A stretch of 64,000 nt of DNA, taken from positions 1 to 64,000 of the forward strand of contig JAFGOY010000060.1 in assembly GCA_016926255.1 (NCBI GenBank). The letters run 5' to 3'. Shown here piece after piece: positions 1-10,073 of this stretch. Made by a program: the position numbers and the translations under genes. Source of the DNA: Anaerolineae bacterium. GTDB lineage: Bacteria > Chloroflexota > Anaerolineae > Aggregatilineales > UBA3940. Under the pieces are notes generated by a model, which worked only from the letters and a program-made list of their open reading frames with translations, was not told where the DNA came from and made no database searches. Positions within the stretch are counted from its first letter, which is position 1. Each line of letters starts with the position of its first letter.

Positions 1-145
1 AACCGCCGGACTTTTCGGCGGTGGAACGGACACTCTATCGCGTCTTGCTCTGCGATGTTGTACTACCTCTCGTCCGTCCACCTCCTTCTCGTTGTTTTTG
101 TTGATTCTGCAAGGTTATCTACCGGCTTTCTGCCAGTACGTTTGC
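1..145 (-). other. Leader and possible 5' end of a divergent gene cut by the window edge
   Basis: Read on the minus strand, this stretch follows a promoter-like sequence (146-175) and contains AAGGAGGTG, a strong Shine-Dalgarno-like string, around 78-86. A frame from GTG at 81 stays open for 27 codons to the window edge. However, the SD-like string overlaps that GTG, so the true start may lie outside the window. A small inverted repeat (ACCGCCG at 2-8, CGGCGGT at 16-22) sits at the edge. No product can be named. Confidence 0.3.
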
Positions 146-175
146 AGTATAACACGTCCTCCAACGTTATTGCAA
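146..175 (-). promoter_or_regulatory. Minus-strand sigma-70-type promoter
   Basis: On the minus strand, TTGCAA (170-175) and TATACT (146-151) are separated by 18 bp. Transcription would start near 139 and run out of the window, divergent from the DUF503 gene. Confidence 0.45.
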
Positions 176-229
176 CATTTTTTTAACCGAATTGCGTCAC
201 ATTCCATTATCGTGATCATTGTTCTATGG

Positions 230-235
230 TAGAAT
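230..235 (+). promoter_or_regulatory. -10 element of a possibly leaderless DUF503 transcript
   Basis: TAGAAT ends 7 nt before the ATG at 243, and no Shine-Dalgarno sequence is visible. This suggests a leaderless mRNA. No convincing -35 hexamer is seen. Confidence 0.35.
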
Positions 236-242
236 GCGCTCT

Positions 243-530
243 ATGGTCGTTGCAACGTGCGAAATCGATCTACAACTTCCCGGTGTTCGCTCGCTGAAAG
301 AGAAGCGCAGCATCCTCAAAGGTTTGATCGCCCGGCTGCACAAACAGTTCAATGTCGCCTGCGCTGAAGTCGACCTCCACGATGTCTGGCAGTCGTCGGT
401 GATCGGGCTGGCGGTTGTCTCTACCTCCGTACCTCATACCCAGCATGTGCTTGAAAACATCGTCGCCTGGATCGAGCATTATCGCCCTGATCTGATCGTT
501 GTCGACTACCATATCGAGATCATCCGCTGA
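243..530 (+). CDS. DUF503 family protein (YlxP-like)
   Basis: This 95-residue protein matches the small DUF503/YlxP family. The N-terminal beta strand (VVATCEIDLQLP) is followed by the family signature SLKEKRSILKGLIARL, and then by an AEVD..D.WQ segment and a hydrophobic VIGLAVVST strand. The family is often found near translation and ribosome-maturation genes in other bacteria, but its biochemical role is not established. The ATG at 243 is preferred over ATGs at 219 and 234 because family members begin with this strand. There is no Shine-Dalgarno sequence, but a -10-like TAGAAT lies 7 nt upstream. The neighbours give no functional hint. Confidence 0.85.
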   Translation: MVVATCEIDLQLPGVRSLKEKRSILKGLIARLHKQFNVACAEVDLHDVWQSSVIGLAVVSTSVPHTQHVLENIVAWIEHYRPDLIVVDYHIEIIR

Positions 531-676
531 CACCGGCTTCGATCTGCAACCCCCGACTCTTCGTTCTCGTAATAGTTTTCAGAGAAGCGGATACTAAAAA
601 CCATTCGAACCACATCGCTTTACGACTTTGTCTGTGCTATGATCAGGTTCGATAATCATCAGGGAAGGATAGACAA

Positions 677-1432
677 ATGAGCCAGGATGAACCAACCCCT
701 AAAGACGAAGAAAAATCTACGTCATCGCCATCTAAACGTGATCGTGGTGGAAGGTTCAATCGCACCCTGACCACGTTGATCCTGGTCGGCATTTTACTTG
801 TGATCCTGGTGATCGGTTTCCTTCTGGTCGATACTGTTCTCTCCGTCACCCGCCCCGCTTCCGATCTGGCCGATGCGGTCAGCACCGAAGTCAGCCAAGT
901 GTTCAATCCGACCCCGACCATCATCGCCAATCCGCAGACGATAGTCAAGCAGATCGAGTCATTGGCCCGCCTTGAAACCGCCTCCTATACCATCGAAAAA
1001 GTGATCACCGCCGAGAGCGGCGAGGGGCCTTTCGGCTTTCTGTTCAGCGATAAGCTGCTGCTCGTCGCCCAGGGACAGGTGATCGCCGGAGTCGACATGG
1101 AGTTAATCCGCCCCGAAGATGTTCGCGTATCCGGCACCTCGGTCTTTATCACCCTCCCTGCCGCCGAGATATTCGTTGCCACGCTCGACAACGATAATAC
1201 CTATGTCTATGACCGTGAGACGGCGATCTTCGGCCAGCAGGTCGAGTTGGAAACCCTCGCCCGACAGGAAGCCGAATCTGCGATCCTCGAAGCCGCGCTC
1301 GAAGACGGCATCCTCGATATGGCCCAGGACAATGCCGAAGGCTATGTCGGCCAGTTGATGACCGCCCTCGGTTTTGAGGAAGTCGTCTTTGTGAGAGGCA
1401 CCCCATCCCCCGATCAGAATCTCGGTGACTGA
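677..1432 (+). CDS. DUF4230 domain membrane-anchored protein
   Basis: The 251-residue product has a charged cytoplasmic N-terminus (about residues 1-32), one strong transmembrane helix (about 34-56) and an exported C-terminal domain. That domain resembles DUF4230: a region around ARLETASYTIEKVI, then DKLLLVAQGQVIAGVDMEL, a predicted beta-rich core and a closing amphipathic helix. The family is widespread and has no known function. Start choice is supported by GGAAGGA upstream of the ATG. The gene is monocistronic and ends at a good hairpin terminator. A role at the cell surface is inferred only from topology. Confidence 0.8.
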   Translation: MSQDEPTPKDEEKSTSSPSKRDRGGRFNRTLTTLILVGILLVILVIGFLLVDTVLSVTRPASDLADAVSTEVSQVFNPTPTIIANPQTIVKQIESLARLETASYTIEKVITAESGEGPFGFLFSDKLLLVAQGQVIAGVDMELIRPEDVRVSGTSVFITLPAAEIFVATLDNDNTYVYDRETAIFGQQVELETLARQEAESAILEAALEDGILDMAQDNAEGYVGQLMTALGFEEVVFVRGTPSPDQNLGD

Positions 1433-1471
1433 CACATTGATAGGTCGACTACATTTCTGATATTCGATTTT

Positions 1472-1504
1472 AGCCCGGTGGTTTCAGCCCCGGGCTTCTT
1501 TAAT
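1472..1504 (+). terminator. Rho-independent terminator after the DUF4230 gene
   Basis: AGCCCGG (1472-1478) pairs with CCGGGCT (1490-1496), and TCTTTAATTT follows. Confidence 0.75.
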
Positions 1505-1615
1505 TTCCCATCACTTCCACCCGGCCCACACACCCGATTTTGAGTATAATCACATATATTGTGCTGGATACTTTCCCGGCTGTTTGGATCGATTTCTGGA
1601 TAACTACACAGGTAA

Positions 1616-3649
<2,034 letters not shown>

Positions 3650-3693
3650 TCACCACTTTGTGGATCGTCAGCAAACCATAGCAAACAAAGCCA

Positions 3694-3757
3694 ACCCTGA
3701 TCGCCCCCTGTGGGTGGGGGCGATGGGCCGTAGGCCCAGAGGGGGTGGATCGTTGCC
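3694..3757. repeat. Dispersed hairpin element, copy A
   Basis: One of four intergenic copies in the first 14 kb. The outer arms are TGATCGCCCCC and AGAGGGGGTGGATCGTT. The inner hairpin is GGGCC-GTA-GGCCC. The copy sits between ligA and the padR promoter. It has no protein-coding look. Confidence 0.7.
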
Positions 3758-3807
3758 CCACAAGATTCGAATCATCGTTAGAAAATCATCAGAATATCCC
3801 CGCCCGA

Positions 3808-3835
3808 TTGACTTTCCCCCGCTTTAACGTATAAT
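3808..3835 (+). promoter_or_regulatory. padR promoter
   Basis: TTGACT (3808-3813) and a perfect TATAAT (3830-3835) are 16 bp apart. The 24-bp palindrome begins 6 bp downstream, over the expected transcription start. Confidence 0.7.
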
Positions 3836-3841
3836 TAGTTC

Positions 3842-3865
3842 AACTATATTGAATTCAATATAGTT
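3842..3865. promoter_or_regulatory. Perfect 24-bp palindromic operator of the padR operon
   Basis: The half site AACTATATTGAA is followed directly by its exact reverse complement, with no spacer or mismatch. It overlaps the predicted start of transcription of the PadR gene. This is the standard place for an autorepressor, so PadR itself is the likely ligand (inference). Confidence 0.7.
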
Positions 3866-3905
3866 TAAATCGATAACGATAGTTAATCATCATGGAGGAA
3901 TGCTG

Positions 3906-4544
3906 ATGGGTCCAGGCGGGCCACCAGGTTATAGACGCAGAAGAAGTCGACGCGATTTCTGGCAGGAATGGTCAGAAGAACGTCGCAGCCACTGGGAAGA
4001 TTGCGATTCACCGCCCTGTGATGAGGATCAACCGGGATTCCGCCCGCCCGCCCCGCCAGAAGTCGCCCGCGAATGGCGCAAGTTTTTCCATGAGTTTACG
4101 GGAGCATGGCCGGAGGATCACTGGGCTTTCAGTGGTCGCCGCTTCAGTCCCTGGCACCAGGGGCAGGCATCGTTCAATCCTTTTGTCGCCAGCATTCTGA
4201 GCAAAGGCGGCGGTCTGCTGCCTCTGTACGTCCTGCACCTGCTTTCGCAGAAGCCGCGCTATGGCAACGAGATCATGGATTTGATCACCGAGCAGACGGC
4301 GGGGCAGTGGGGGGCCAACCCCGGCGCGATCTATCCTCTGATGAACACCCTTGAGGAACAGGGCTTGATCGAAGGCACCTGGGATGATCCCACCAGGCGA
4401 ACCGTCCGGGTCTACAATCTCACCGAGTTCGGCGATCAGGAAGTACGCCGTCTCAAGGCAATCGTCCGTCCCAAGCTCATCGAGGCAATCAAGGTGATGC
4501 AGAACCTTGTCGAAAATCTCAACGCCGGTGAAGAAGAGCCGTGA
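3906..4544 (+). CDS. PadR family transcriptional regulator
   Basis: The C-terminal two thirds of this 212-residue protein form a PadR winged helix. LYVLHLLSQKPRYGNEIMD is followed by GAIYPLMNTLEEQGLIEG and a wing/helix ending in YNLTEFGDQEV. The N-terminal ~90 residues are unusual: Arg/Trp/Pro-rich, low complexity and probably disordered. PadR proteins are repressors that often sense small molecules or envelope stress. ATG 3906 is preferred over ATG 3900 because GGAGG at 3894-3898 is then 7 bp away. A perfect palindrome on its promoter suggests autoregulation. Two small genes (4653-4868 and 4915-5187) follow in the same direction and are probably co-regulated. Confidence 0.9.
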   Translation: MGPGGPPGYRRRRSRRDFWQEWSEERRSHWEDCDSPPCDEDQPGFRPPAPPEVAREWRKFFHEFTGAWPEDHWAFSGRRFSPWHQGQASFNPFVASILSKGGGLLPLYVLHLLSQKPRYGNEIMDLITEQTAGQWGANPGAIYPLMNTLEEQGLIEGTWDDPTRRTVRVYNLTEFGDQEVRRLKAIVRPKLIEAIKVMQNLVENLNAGEEEP

Positions 4545-4569
4545 AACTGGCAGCAAAAACTTGTCGTAG

Positions 4570-4586
4570 GGGCACATGCTGTGCCC
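4570..4586. repeat. Short GGGCACA/TGTGCCC hairpin
   Basis: GGGCACA-TGC-TGTGCCC lies between padR and the next small gene. A sister copy, GGCACAGC-GC-GCTGTGCC, is at 13979-13996. Confidence 0.5.
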
Positions 4587-4652
4587 GCTGAGGTCGCTCA
4601 AAAGACGTTGGCCCGGTGCTTCAGCGCCGGGAACAATGGAAAGGATCAAACA

Positions 4653-4868
4653 ATGCCAGCAGGTGATCGAAAAGGACCGGAAGGCAAAGGACCTCGTTCT
4701 GGGCGCGGATCAGGGTATTGCTCCGGCAGCGATAAGCCGGGATACCAGGATGCGCAGCCAGGCAGAGGGCTTGGCAGAGGAACCGGCAGCGGTTCCCGGC
4801 GTGGTAAAGACACCGAAAATGGTGTCAGGCGTCGATTCTGGCGTCGTCCAACCGCCGATAGTGAATAG
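4653..4868 (+). CDS. DUF5320 domain small Gly/Arg-rich protein
   Basis: The 71-residue product starts MPAGDRKGPEGKGPRSGRG and continues GYCSG, the hallmark opening of DUF5320 proteins. These proteins are short, Gly-rich and of unknown function; they often lie near metal- or nitrogenase-accessory-type genes in anaerobes. The rest is Gly/Arg/Ser-rich with no predicted fold. ATG 4653 has GGAAAGGA upstream, which fixes the start. It lies 108 bp after padR and 46 bp before the next gene, so an operon under the PadR operator is likely. Confidence 0.75.
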   Translation: MPAGDRKGPEGKGPRSGRGSGYCSGSDKPGYQDAQPGRGLGRGTGSGSRRGKDTENGVRRRFWRRPTADSE

Positions 4869-4914
4869 TGTGTTATTGGTTTAGTGGTTTTTGCCATACA
4901 GGAGGTTCTAGGCA

Positions 4915-5187
4915 GTGGAAGAGCGCGTGATTCATGAAGTGCGGTTTATCGAGACCGAAGACGGGTTCCGTGTCGAAGTCAAAGGTGACAAAGATCGCAT
5001 CCGCCAGTGGTGCGGGCGACCGGGCTTTGGCCCTGGGTTTGGCCCCGCTCACCATATCCGGCACAGGATGCGCCAGCACGGATTCCGGGGCCATGGACCC
5101 TGGCACTACGGTGCCTGGGGTTGGTGGTGGGACGAAGAAGACGAGCCGGAAGACAGGCCCGTCGACGAAGCCCCTCCGGCGGAATAA
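4915..5187 (+). CDS. Small His/Trp-rich protein of the PadR operon
   Basis: This 90-residue protein is not recognised. Residues 1-30 look like a short beta-beta-alpha unit (EVRFIETEDGFRVEVKGDKD), as in small domains that pair with DUF5320-type proteins. The middle is rich in His, Gly and Trp (RHRMRQHGFRGHGPWHYGAW), which could bind metal, and the tail is acidic. Translation starts at GTG, with GGAGG at 4901-4905. It is third in the run padR, DUF5320, this gene. Metal binding is an inference from composition only. Confidence 0.65.
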   Translation: MEERVIHEVRFIETEDGFRVEVKGDKDRIRQWCGRPGFGPGFGPAHHIRHRMRQHGFRGHGPWHYGAWGWWWDEEDEPEDRPVDEAPPAE

Positions 5188-5295
5188 ACTGCACAACGCA
5201 CCCACCGAGCTGGGGAGTCTGGCAAAAGCCGCTCCCCGGTTTCCGTTTGGGGTTCCTATGTGCTATCCTATCGCACTGAGCAAAGGAGCCGCCCG

Positions 5296-5997
5296 ATGAC
5301 TATTTTTCAGTATCACCCCGATATTATTGCCCGTTTTTCCGATCTGGTTGGCGGGATCGTCGTCGCTCATGGAATCGCCAACGGTTCCACCCCGGACAGT
5401 GTCCGCGAGATTTACCTATCCGAACAGCAGGAAGTACTTGATCGTATCGGCAATACGCCCCTCAGCGAAATCGAATCGCTCGCCGCGTGGCGTTCGGCTT
5501 TTCGCGCCTTCGACGTCAACCCGACCAAATACCGCAGTGCCGCCGAAGCCCTTCTTCGCCGCCTTACCAAGAAAGGCGACATCCCCTCGATCAACACCCT
5601 GGTCGATCTCTGCAATCTGGTCAGCATCCGCTACGCGCTGCCGGTCGCCGCGCTCGACACCGCCGGAATCGATGGGGCGATCACCGTCCACTTTGCCGGT
5701 GGCTCCGAGCAGTTCATGAACCTGGGCGCGGACGAAGCCGAGCATCCCGAACCGGGCGAGGTCGTCTTCACCGACGAGAGCGGTGCAGTCGTCGCCCGCC
5801 GCTGGTGCTGGCGTCAGAGTGATCAGAGCGCCGCCCGCCCCGAAACCACCGATGTGGTCATCACCATCGAATCCCAGCACTCCGGAGGCCGGGCTGATGT
5901 CGAGGCCGCTGCCGCTGATCTCTGCGATCTGCTTGCCGAATATCTCGGAGCCGACGCAGAAGTCGTCATTCTCGGCGCGGATCGTCTCGCCGTCTGA
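5296..5997 (+). CDS. B3/B4 tRNA-binding-domain protein
   Basis: The 233-residue protein resembles stand-alone B3/B4 domain proteins, related to the editing region of the phenylalanyl-tRNA synthetase beta chain. Diagnostic segments are AWRSAFRAFDVNPTKYRSAAEALLRR, KKGDIPSINTLVDLCNLVSIRYALPVAALD, and a C-terminal GEVVFTDESGAVVARRWCWRQS strand pair, each typical in order. Such proteins are suspected to deacylate or bind aminoacyl-tRNA-like substrates, but the role is unproven. The ATG at 5296 is preceded by AAGGAG. It may be transcribed with the upstream small genes, 108 bp away. Confidence 0.85.
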   Translation: MTIFQYHPDIIARFSDLVGGIVVAHGIANGSTPDSVREIYLSEQQEVLDRIGNTPLSEIESLAAWRSAFRAFDVNPTKYRSAAEALLRRLTKKGDIPSINTLVDLCNLVSIRYALPVAALDTAGIDGAITVHFAGGSEQFMNLGADEAEHPEPGEVVFTDESGAVVARRWCWRQSDQSAARPETTDVVITIESQHSGGRADVEAAAADLCDLLAEYLGADAEVVILGADRLAV

Positions 5998-6158
5998 GCA
6001 CTTATATAGTTCGATAAAATCTTCTGCCGATTTTGGAGTCACCGCAGAAAAAAACTTCTGCGCTGGATGTCCCGTGCGGCGTTTAGCAGTTGTGATCCGC
6101 AAGGTAGGCTGTGGGAATTTGGGAATTTTGTGCGCCATCAAAGTCGACATAAACAGTG

Positions 6159-6164
6159 TATAAT
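6159..6164 (+). promoter_or_regulatory. -10 element before the lipoprotein gene
   Basis: A perfect TATAAT lies about 110 bp before the GTG start of the next gene. The -35 region is weak. The rest of 5998-6275 shows only a weak hairpin (TTCTGC/GCAGAA near 6023-6053) that may end the upstream gene. Confidence 0.35.
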
Positions 6165-6275
6165 TCAATCATGCGATTGACTTAACAAATACCGCATTTT
6201 CCTGTCATAGAAACCGCTGGACTTGTCCCGGCTGAGTACTTGCCATTTAGCACGACTTACCGCAGAGGGTGTTCA

Positions 6276-8477
6276 GTGACCAGAAGAACCACGTTTCGCA
6301 CCATCGTTCTTGCCTCCTTGCTGATTTTGTTGACGGTACAGGGCTGCAACTTACCATCCAGAACGGCAAATCAATCAGCCGGATACCTTGTTAAGGCAGC
6401 CGAAGGCGGTACTTTCGAATGGCCTGATGTGGGAACACTTGAGATACCCGCTGGGGCGCTGTCTCAGGACACACAGGTGAATGCCAGCCCTTCGGGTGAA
6501 GAAGTGCCTTTCCCGCCAGAGAGTTCCTTTACATTGATCGGCGATGAGGTTGAGATAGACCTCGGCGGTGTGCCGCTCACCGGGCATCTTACCATGACCT
6601 ACACTTTACCCCCTGACACCCCCGTCGGTGACAGCACCCTCTTTATCATCGCCCGTACCTATGCGCCGGATGGGACGCCTATGGCGCTGGGGGCTATTAG
6701 AGATGGGCTGGAACTTCGTTTCCCGGTCATCGGAGAAGGTTTTTACCAGCTATTCACCATTGAAAAACCGGATTACGCTGCACTCAGCGAGAGCCTTGCT
6801 GAGATCAGAGAGCCGCTGACTGTGCCCACCTACCCGCAGGTCGCATCTGACTGGTGCAGCCCCACAGCGCTTACCATGATGGCTCAGTATCATGAAGGGG
6901 CATGGCCTGCTGGCGGCACCGGCAGCAAGTGGGGGGAGACGAGTTCCTGGTACCTGACCGGTTTGGCGCATCAACCGGCGAACTCAGGGAACTTTTTCCA
7001 CAATCTGCTCAGGGCAGCCGGTTACAGTGCCCCCATCGATGTCAGGCAGTCTTTTTCGACGGCGGACATGATTGTCATCATCTGGAACTGGGAATCGGCT
7101 ATCTGGCAGGATAATACGGCCAGTCATAATGCCGGTGATGTCGACATGGAATTTGCCGAAGAACTCTATCAGGCCTTCCGAGCTTACGTTGAATCTAATT
7201 TCTGGGGGATTTATGGCATAAGGAGGCCGGTAGCCTGGGGTTCAGGGATGATCGAACACAGCCGGGTATTGACAGGCAGCGACGGAACAAAGCTTTACTA
7301 CAATGAGACTGCCAACGGCCAACAGAATGTCGCCATGACATGGGAAAGTCACCACAATGCGGTCATGGCCTCATTGACCACTGATCCTGAGATAATCGAT
7401 ACGGTGGTGATGCTCAGTGAACCGCGCCCAGAAGAGGCGCGGCAGGGTGTCATCTGGCTTCGACCCGAAACCAGCACCAGGGGCGGTTCACTGGTGCTGC
7501 GGAGAATAGACGGCACAGAGCGTGAGGATATTTGCTATTGGTACTGGGACGGCAGCGGCACCCGCACAAGCGGCTACTACTTCGATAACCATGAGGTAAG
7601 CCCTGACCCCTGCGCCTCCCAGCCAGCGAGTGCCGAATTTGACCACTCCTTCGGCATTCAGGATGCCAATTACGAACTCTACTATGAGTACGATGTGCTG
7701 AATATCAGCGATGAATATCACAGCTATCTCGCGGCTGTGGAGGTTGAGCGGGCCAGCGGCGGGGCACCGATCCTGATCGATCACGTGGAAACAGCACTGC
7801 TGGCACCGGGAACCAGAGCGATGAGTTACAGTGGCTACAATCTGGCGGGCGCTATCCCGCTGGACATCAACCTCGGTGCGGGCCGCCATACTTTGAAGTT
7901 CACACTATGGCTCGATGGCGTTCTTCAAGATACGAAGTATGTCTTCTTCACAGTCGAGCCTTTCACCGCACCGCTGCCCGCTATGCCGACCGAGCCTCCT
8001 ATGCTGCCCCTGGTGTCAACCACACCTGACATCCCGCAGATCACCTTTCCCACCGCGACCCTGACACCCCTCCCACCTACTGCAACAGCCACCCCATATA
8101 TTCCGCCCACCGATACGCCGCAGCTCATCGTTCCGCTCACCAGAATGCCCTTAGTACCATCCTGTTCGATGAGCAGCCCGGTTCTGAGCAGCCCTGCCGA
8201 TGGGGCATGGGTCGGCTCGCTCCAACCGACGCTGGAATGGAGCTATTCTTCTCTGGTCTGCTGGCCGGATTCTTATCGTATCCAGATCGCAACCGATCAA
8301 AGGATGTCTAACATCGTTCAGACCGGCCAGACAGAAGCGAAGACTTTCATCCCGGCACCACTGACAGGCTGCACGACTTATTACTGGCGTGTGGCAGGTA
8401 TGAATGGATCGGATAGCGGACCCTGGTCACCTGTATGGTCCTTTACCCCTGGGGATGCACGCAGGTGTGGGCCGTAG
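6276..8477 (+). CDS. Large lipoprotein with ZU5-like and C39/papain-like domains
   Basis: The 733-residue protein is exported. It has an Arg-rich N-terminus, a hydrophobic segment and a lipobox-like LTVQGC, so it is likely a lipoprotein. Residues ~40-150 resemble a ZU5-type beta module (GGTFEWPDVGTLEIPAGAL). The segment YPQVASDWCSPTALTMMAQY (Cys194) resembles the catalytic-Cys helix of C39-like papain-fold peptidases; a His is available in WESHHNAVMAS, but the family fit there is uncertain. A Pro/Thr linker leads to a C-terminal fibronectin-III-like domain (SSPADGAWV...TYYWRVAG). GTG 6276 has GAGGG upstream. A surface cysteine peptidase or peptidase-like binding protein is inferred. A repeat element follows. 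Confidence 0.7.
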   Translation: MTRRTTFRTIVLASLLILLTVQGCNLPSRTANQSAGYLVKAAEGGTFEWPDVGTLEIPAGALSQDTQVNASPSGEEVPFPPESSFTLIGDEVEIDLGGVPLTGHLTMTYTLPPDTPVGDSTLFIIARTYAPDGTPMALGAIRDGLELRFPVIGEGFYQLFTIEKPDYAALSESLAEIREPLTVPTYPQVASDWCSPTALTMMAQYHEGAWPAGGTGSKWGETSSWYLTGLAHQPANSGNFFHNLLRAAGYSAPIDVRQSFSTADMIVIIWNWESAIWQDNTASHNAGDVDMEFAEELYQAFRAYVESNFWGIYGIRRPVAWGSGMIEHSRVLTGSDGTKLYYNETANGQQNVAMTWESHHNAVMASLTTDPEIIDTVVMLSEPRPEEARQGVIWLRPETSTRGGSLVLRRIDGTEREDICYWYWDGSGTRTSGYYFDNHEVSPDPCASQPASAEFDHSFGIQDANYELYYEYDVLNISDEYHSYLAAVEVERASGGAPILIDHVETALLAPGTRAMSYSGYNLAGAIPLDINLGAGRHTLKFTLWLDGVLQDTKYVFFTVEPFTAPLPAMPTEPPMLPLVSTTPDIPQITFPTATLTPLPPTATATPYIPPTDTPQLIVPLTRMPLVPSCSMSSPVLSSPADGAWVGSLQPTLEWSYSSLVCWPDSYRIQIATDQRMSNIVQTGQTEAKTFIPAPLTGCTTYYWRVAGMNGSDSGPWSPVWSFTPGDARRCGP

Positions 8478-8497
8478 GAACTATATCCAAAGCCTCT

Positions 8498-8555
8498 TGA
8501 TCGCCCCCTGTGGGGGAGATGTCTCCGCAGGAGACAGAGGGGGTGGATCGTTGCC
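8498..8555. repeat. Dispersed hairpin element, copy B
   Basis: Same frame as copy A: TGATCGCCCCC and AGAGGGGGTGGATCGTT arms, with GGGGGAGAT and an inner hairpin GTCTCC-GCA-GGAGAC. It lies between convergent genes. Confidence 0.7.
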
Positions 8556-8570
8556 TACCAAGCAGGTTTG

Positions 8571-10073
8571 TCACCCCGCATGTGGCAGCCGGATTGTAAA
8601 ACAGCTTCCTTCGCCGGGGGTGCTTTTCGCCTGCACTTCACCATGCATCGCCTCGACCAGTTCCTTGACCAGCGTCAGTCCCAGCCCGGTGCCCTCGGCG
8701 TGACTTTCTTTTGGCCTGTAATAGCGATCCCATACGTAGGGCAGTTCTTCCGGCTCGATCCCCTTCCCGGTGTCCCGGACCTCAATGATGAGCGCCTGCC
8801 CGTTGGTCTTGGCTGACACGACGACGATCCCACCCGGTTCGGTTCGCCGCAGCGCCGTCTGGAGCAGGTTTCGCATCACCTGCGTCATTCGATCCTGATC
8901 GGCCAGCGCGAGGGGCAGTCCCGACTCGATGTCGGTGATCATTTCCACTCTGGCCCGTTCCCACGCCTGCGGCCTGATCGACTCCACCAGCCCGTTGATG
9001 ATGTCGAGCACGTCTACCGGTTCTGGCCTGAGCGCCAGTTGATCGACCTCGACCCGCGCCAGCGTAAAGATATCCTCGACCAGAACCTGTAATCGTCTGG
9101 TCTCCTCTCGAAGGTTATCCAGATGCCGGTCGTTGTTCAGTTCGTCCAGTCCCCGGCTGATCGCTGCAATCGGCTCCTTGATTTCGTTGGCCAGTCCATC
9201 GAGCAGCGCATGCTGCGAGTCAAAAAGCCGTTTGTTCGTCACCTGCTCGATCCGCAGATCGGTTGTCACCCGGTCGAGTTCCGCTGCCAGCTTGTGGATG
9301 TCGCCCCGGAGCTGTGCCAGTTCGTCCTCTTCGTCATCGGTTTCCGGGAAAGGCCGCTCCCCATCGTTCAGCGCGATGGTATCGCGCACCAGCGTTTCGA
9401 TCCGCCGCGTGTTTCGCCGCGCCGATATTCTCGCCAGGGGAAGCGCCAGCACCAGTGCCAGCAGTGTTGCCCCCGCCGATATACCGGCAGTCTTGGCGAG
9501 GCCGGGGATCACGTTGGCGACCACCATCGTGATGATCGAAGCAAAACTCCAATCGAACCCCGCCGGGACGAACGCCGGTTTGATCAGCCACAGCGCCCCG
9601 CCGAAGGTGATCGGCAGCGCCAGCAGAGCCACGACGCTGAGCTTTGCCTGTGTCAGCCGCCATGAATAAGAGCGCCGGCACTGATCCTGCCACCGCCTTG
9701 CACTATGAATCGCCCCCCGGATGATCAGCGCCGCAGCCCCCCCCGACAAAGCCAGCGCGATGGTGGGTAGCTCCGCAGCCGTTCCCCGCTTGATAATCGT
9801 CATCGCCGAGAGCGCCAGTGCCCCTGATACCAGGTTGAACGCCGATGCACAGGCGAGTTCGTAAGCCGTGACATTCGTTTCATCCGGGTCAGGCCGCAGC
9901 CGGATCGCGAACACCAGTGCCCCGACAGGCGCAAGCAGCGCCAGCCCGGAATGCAGAACCGGGGTCGATACCCCGGCTTTGGCGATGAATAAAGGAATCG
10001 CCAGCAGCCCGATCACAACCGCCGAATCGGTCACCGCGCGCCAGGGAGCCGCCGAAAGCCACCGCCGCTTCAT
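8571..10073 (-). CDS. Degenerate sensor histidine kinase (no phospho-acceptor His)
   Basis: The 500-residue protein has about six hydrophobic helices in its first ~215 residues, then a HAMP-like linker, a dimerisation helix pair and a HATPase_c domain. The G1 box (DTGKGIEPEELPYVWDRYYR) and G2 box (GTGLGLTLVKELVEAM) are intact, so ATP binding is plausible. The H box, normally SHELRTPL, reads ANEIKEPI, with Asn296 in place of the phosphorylated His. In the N box (NLLQTALRRT), Thr406 replaces the Mg-binding Asn. A conventional kinase reaction is therefore unlikely. Its ATG overlaps the stop of the upstream DNA-binding gene by 4 bp (ATGA), so the two are translationally coupled. Confidence 0.85.
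   Translation of the reverse strand: MKRRWLSAAPWRAVTDSAVVIGLLAIPLFIAKAGVSTPVLHSGLALLAPVGALVFAIRLRPDPDETNVTAYELACASAFNLVSGALALSAMTIIKRGTAAELPTIALALSGGAAALIIRGAIHSARRWQDQCRRSYSWRLTQAKLSVVALLALPITFGGALWLIKPAFVPAGFDWSFASIITMVVANVIPGLAKTAGISAGATLLALVLALPLARISARRNTRRIETLVRDTIALNDGERPFPETDDEEDELAQLRGDIHKLAAELDRVTTDLRIEQVTNKRLFDSQHALLDGLANEIKEPIAAISRGLDELNNDRHLDNLREETRRLQVLVEDIFTLARVEVDQLALRPEPVDVLDIINGLVESIRPQAWERARVEMITDIESGLPLALADQDRMTQVMRNLLQTALRRTEPGGIVVVSAKTNGQALIIEVRDTGKGIEPEELPYVWDRYYRPKESHAEGTGLGLTLVKELVEAMHGEVQAKSTPGEGSCFTIRLPHAG

Noticed and set aside
8404-8816. Small plus-strand frames across the lipoprotein end and repeat copy B
   Set aside because: They overlap two real genes and the repeat, with no family match.
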